A stretch of 45,066 bases of DNA from Streptomyces sp. LUP30. Its GTDB lineage: Bacteria > Actinomycetota > Actinomycetes > Streptomycetales > Streptomycetaceae. Position 1 is the stretch's first letter, and each line of letters starts with the position of its first letter. Shown here one piece after another: positions 44,203 to 45,066 of the stretch. The stretch lies in assembly GCF_001746365.1 (NCBI RefSeq), contig NZ_MJAJ01000065.1:1-45066 (forward strand), given 5' to 3'. Below the pieces are notes generated by a model. The model did not search any database and had not been told where the DNA came from. It saw only the letters and a program-made list of their open reading frames with translations. The translations under genes and the position numbers were made by a program.

Positions 44203-45039
44203 TCGGTGGGTGTGGAGCCGGTTGCGGTGGTGGGGCATTCGCAGGGGGAGATTGCGGCGGCGTGTGTGGTGGGTGGGTTGTCGTTGGAGGATGGTGCGCG
44301 GGTGGTGGCGGGGCGTAGTGCGGTGATTGCGTCGTCGTTGGCTGGTGGGGGTGGGATGTTGTCGGTTGCTTTGCCGGTGGGTGTGGTGGAGGGGCGGTTG
44401 GGTGGGGGGTTGTCGGTTGCTGCGGTGAATGGTCCGTCGTCGGTGGTGGTGGCGGGTGGGGTGGATGCGTTGGGTGTGTTGGAGGAGGAGTTGCGTGGGG
44501 AGGGGGTGCGGGTTCGTCGGGTGGCGGTGGATTATGCGTCGCATTCGGTGGAGGTGGAGGGGGTTGAGGGTGAGTTGGCGGGGGTGTTGGCGGGTGTGTC
44601 GGGTGTGTCGTCGGGGGTGCCGTTTTATTCGACGGTGACGGGTGGGGTGGTGGATACGGCGTTGTTGGACGGGGGGTATTGGTATCGGAATTTGCGGGAG
44701 CGGGTGCGTTTTGAGGAGGTGACGCGGGTTTTGTTGGGTGAGGGTCGGCGGGTGTTCGTGGAGATGAGTCCGCATCCGGTGCTGGGTTTTGTGGTGGCGG
44801 AGACGATGGGTGCGGTGGGTGTGGATGGTCTGGTGGTGGGGTCGTTGCGTCGTGGTGAGGGGGGCTTGGAGCGGTTTTTGCGGTCGGTGGGTGAGGTGTT
44901 CGCGGGGGGTGTGGATGTCGACTGGGAGGCTGCGTTCGATGCGCGGGGGGCACGGCGCACGCAACTGCCGACGTATCCCTTCCAACACCAGCGCTACTGG
45001 CTGACGTCGCAACGCGCCGAGGGCGACGTCAGCCAGTAG
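43972..45039 (+). CDS. Type I modular PKS, module 2: remainder of the AT domain (methylmalonyl type), split from its gene
   Basis: This frame begins in the second copy of the duplication and is the continuation of the 42039 gene. It encodes an almost whole AT: VFVFPGQGAQWVGMA, nucleophile GHSQGE (Ser codon at 44239), the loop YASH (44533-44544), and the post-AT linker LPTYPFQHQRYWL. GHSQGE with YASH predicts methylmalonyl-CoA, as expected for the C14 methyl of ansatrienin. The TAG at 45037 lies in the fold-back arm at the edge, so it is not a real stop; true sequence ends near 45010. Codon use is extreme, with most third positions G or T. DH, KR and ACP domains should follow beyond the window. 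Confidence 0.85.
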   Translation: MVFVFPGQGAQWVGMALGLLSESVVFAEWMGRCGEALAPFVGWSLVDVLGDEEALGRVDVVQPVLWAVMVSLAGLWRSVGVEPVAVVGHSQGEIAAACVVGGLSLEDGARVVAGRSAVIASSLAGGGGMLSVALPVGVVEGRLGGGLSVAAVNGPSSVVVAGGVDALGVLEEELRGEGVRVRRVAVDYASHSVEVEGVEGELAGVLAGVSGVSSGVPFYSTVTGGVVDTALLDGGYWYRNLRERVRFEEVTRVLLGEGRRVFVEMSPHPVLGFVVAETMGAVGVDGLVVGSLRRGEGGLERFLRSVGEVFAGGVDVDWEAAFDARGARRTQLPTYPFQHQRYWLTSQRAEGDVSQ

Positions 45040-45066
45040 CGCTGGTGTTGGAAGGGATACGTCGGC
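44967..45066. repeat. Perfect 44-bp inverted repeat at the right edge
   Basis: Bases 44967-45010 and 45023-45066 are reverse complements, with a 12-base spacer. The left arm encodes the conserved post-AT linker PTYPFQHQRYWL, so the right arm is its mirror rather than natural coding sequence. This is most likely a fold-back artefact at a contig end, not a terminator. Confidence 0.9.

Noticed and set aside
44967..45066. Transcription terminator at the end of the second PKS gene
   Set aside because: The left arm is conserved coding sequence in mid-protein and the stop lies in the mirrored arm; an assembly fold-back explains it better.
1..45066. CRISPR arrays, insertion sequences, tRNA or rRNA genes
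   Set aside because: No regularly spaced repeats, transposase frames or RNA gene signatures were seen; the only direct repeats are the two assembly-like tandems.

Overview
The window is high-GC DNA with the codon use, short coupled operons and regulator types of a Streptomyces-like actinomycete. It holds the beginning of an ansamycin biosynthetic gene cluster, flanked on the left by a partly eroded sugar-catabolism locus. Gene content points to an ansatrienin/mycotrienin-type (C17 triene, benzenoid) ansamycin. Three parts support this: a full 3-amino-5-hydroxybenzoic acid (AHBA) starter set, a cyclohexanecarboxyl-CoA (CHC-CoA) set including a clear chcA, and a stand-alone A-PCP-TE NRPS beside a GNAT acyltransferase, matching the known D-alanyl/N-cyclohexanoyl side-chain pair AstC/AstF1.

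Layout. 1-8408: sugar locus on the minus strand (aldo/keto reductase cut by the window edge, SDR remnant, amidohydrolase with an apparent internal deletion, L-rhamnose mutarotase, a large unassigned protein, two ABC permeases, a sugar-binding lipoprotein), with a divergent GntR/FadR-type regulator on plus. 8409-8931: a remnant of an AbfB-type carbohydrate-binding domain and then the leader of the first cluster gene. 8932-13434: type II thioesterase and a LAL-type LuxR regulator, both plus. 13491-20711: CHC-CoA operon on minus (EPSP-synthase/CoA-ligase fusion, acyl-CoA dehydrogenase, chcA, dienoyl-CoA-reductase-like flavoprotein). 20906-25626: AHBA genes on minus (rifK-, rifL-, rifM- and rifH-like). 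25980-30965: plus-strand operon with the rifJ-like dehydratase, GNAT, NRPS and rifN-like kinase. 31105-32142: rifG-like synthase on minus. 32493-right edge: modular type I PKS on plus.

How the genes work together. RifL/K/M/N-like enzymes make and phosphorylate kanosamine; RifH-, RifG- and RifJ-like enzymes turn the derived amino sugar into aminodehydroshikimate; RifK-like AHBA synthase aromatises it. The first PKS protein loads AHBA (adenylation domain, dead KR-like domain, ACP), and module 1 adds malonate with full reduction. The second PKS protein starts with KS and a methylmalonyl-type AT. Malonate with full reduction followed by methylmalonate is the order expected for C17/C16 and C14 of ansatrienin. 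The CHC operon makes cyclohexanecarboxyl-CoA from shikimate, and the NRPS plus GNAT would add and acylate the alanyl ester. The amide synthase that releases the chain, the remaining modules and the tailoring genes are not in the window.

Sequence quality. A 71-bp tandem duplication at the left edge, a frameshifting 250-bp tandem duplication inside the second AT domain, and a perfect 44-bp fold-back at the right edge look like assembly errors. The PKS reading frame after about 43.7 kb should be read with that in mind.
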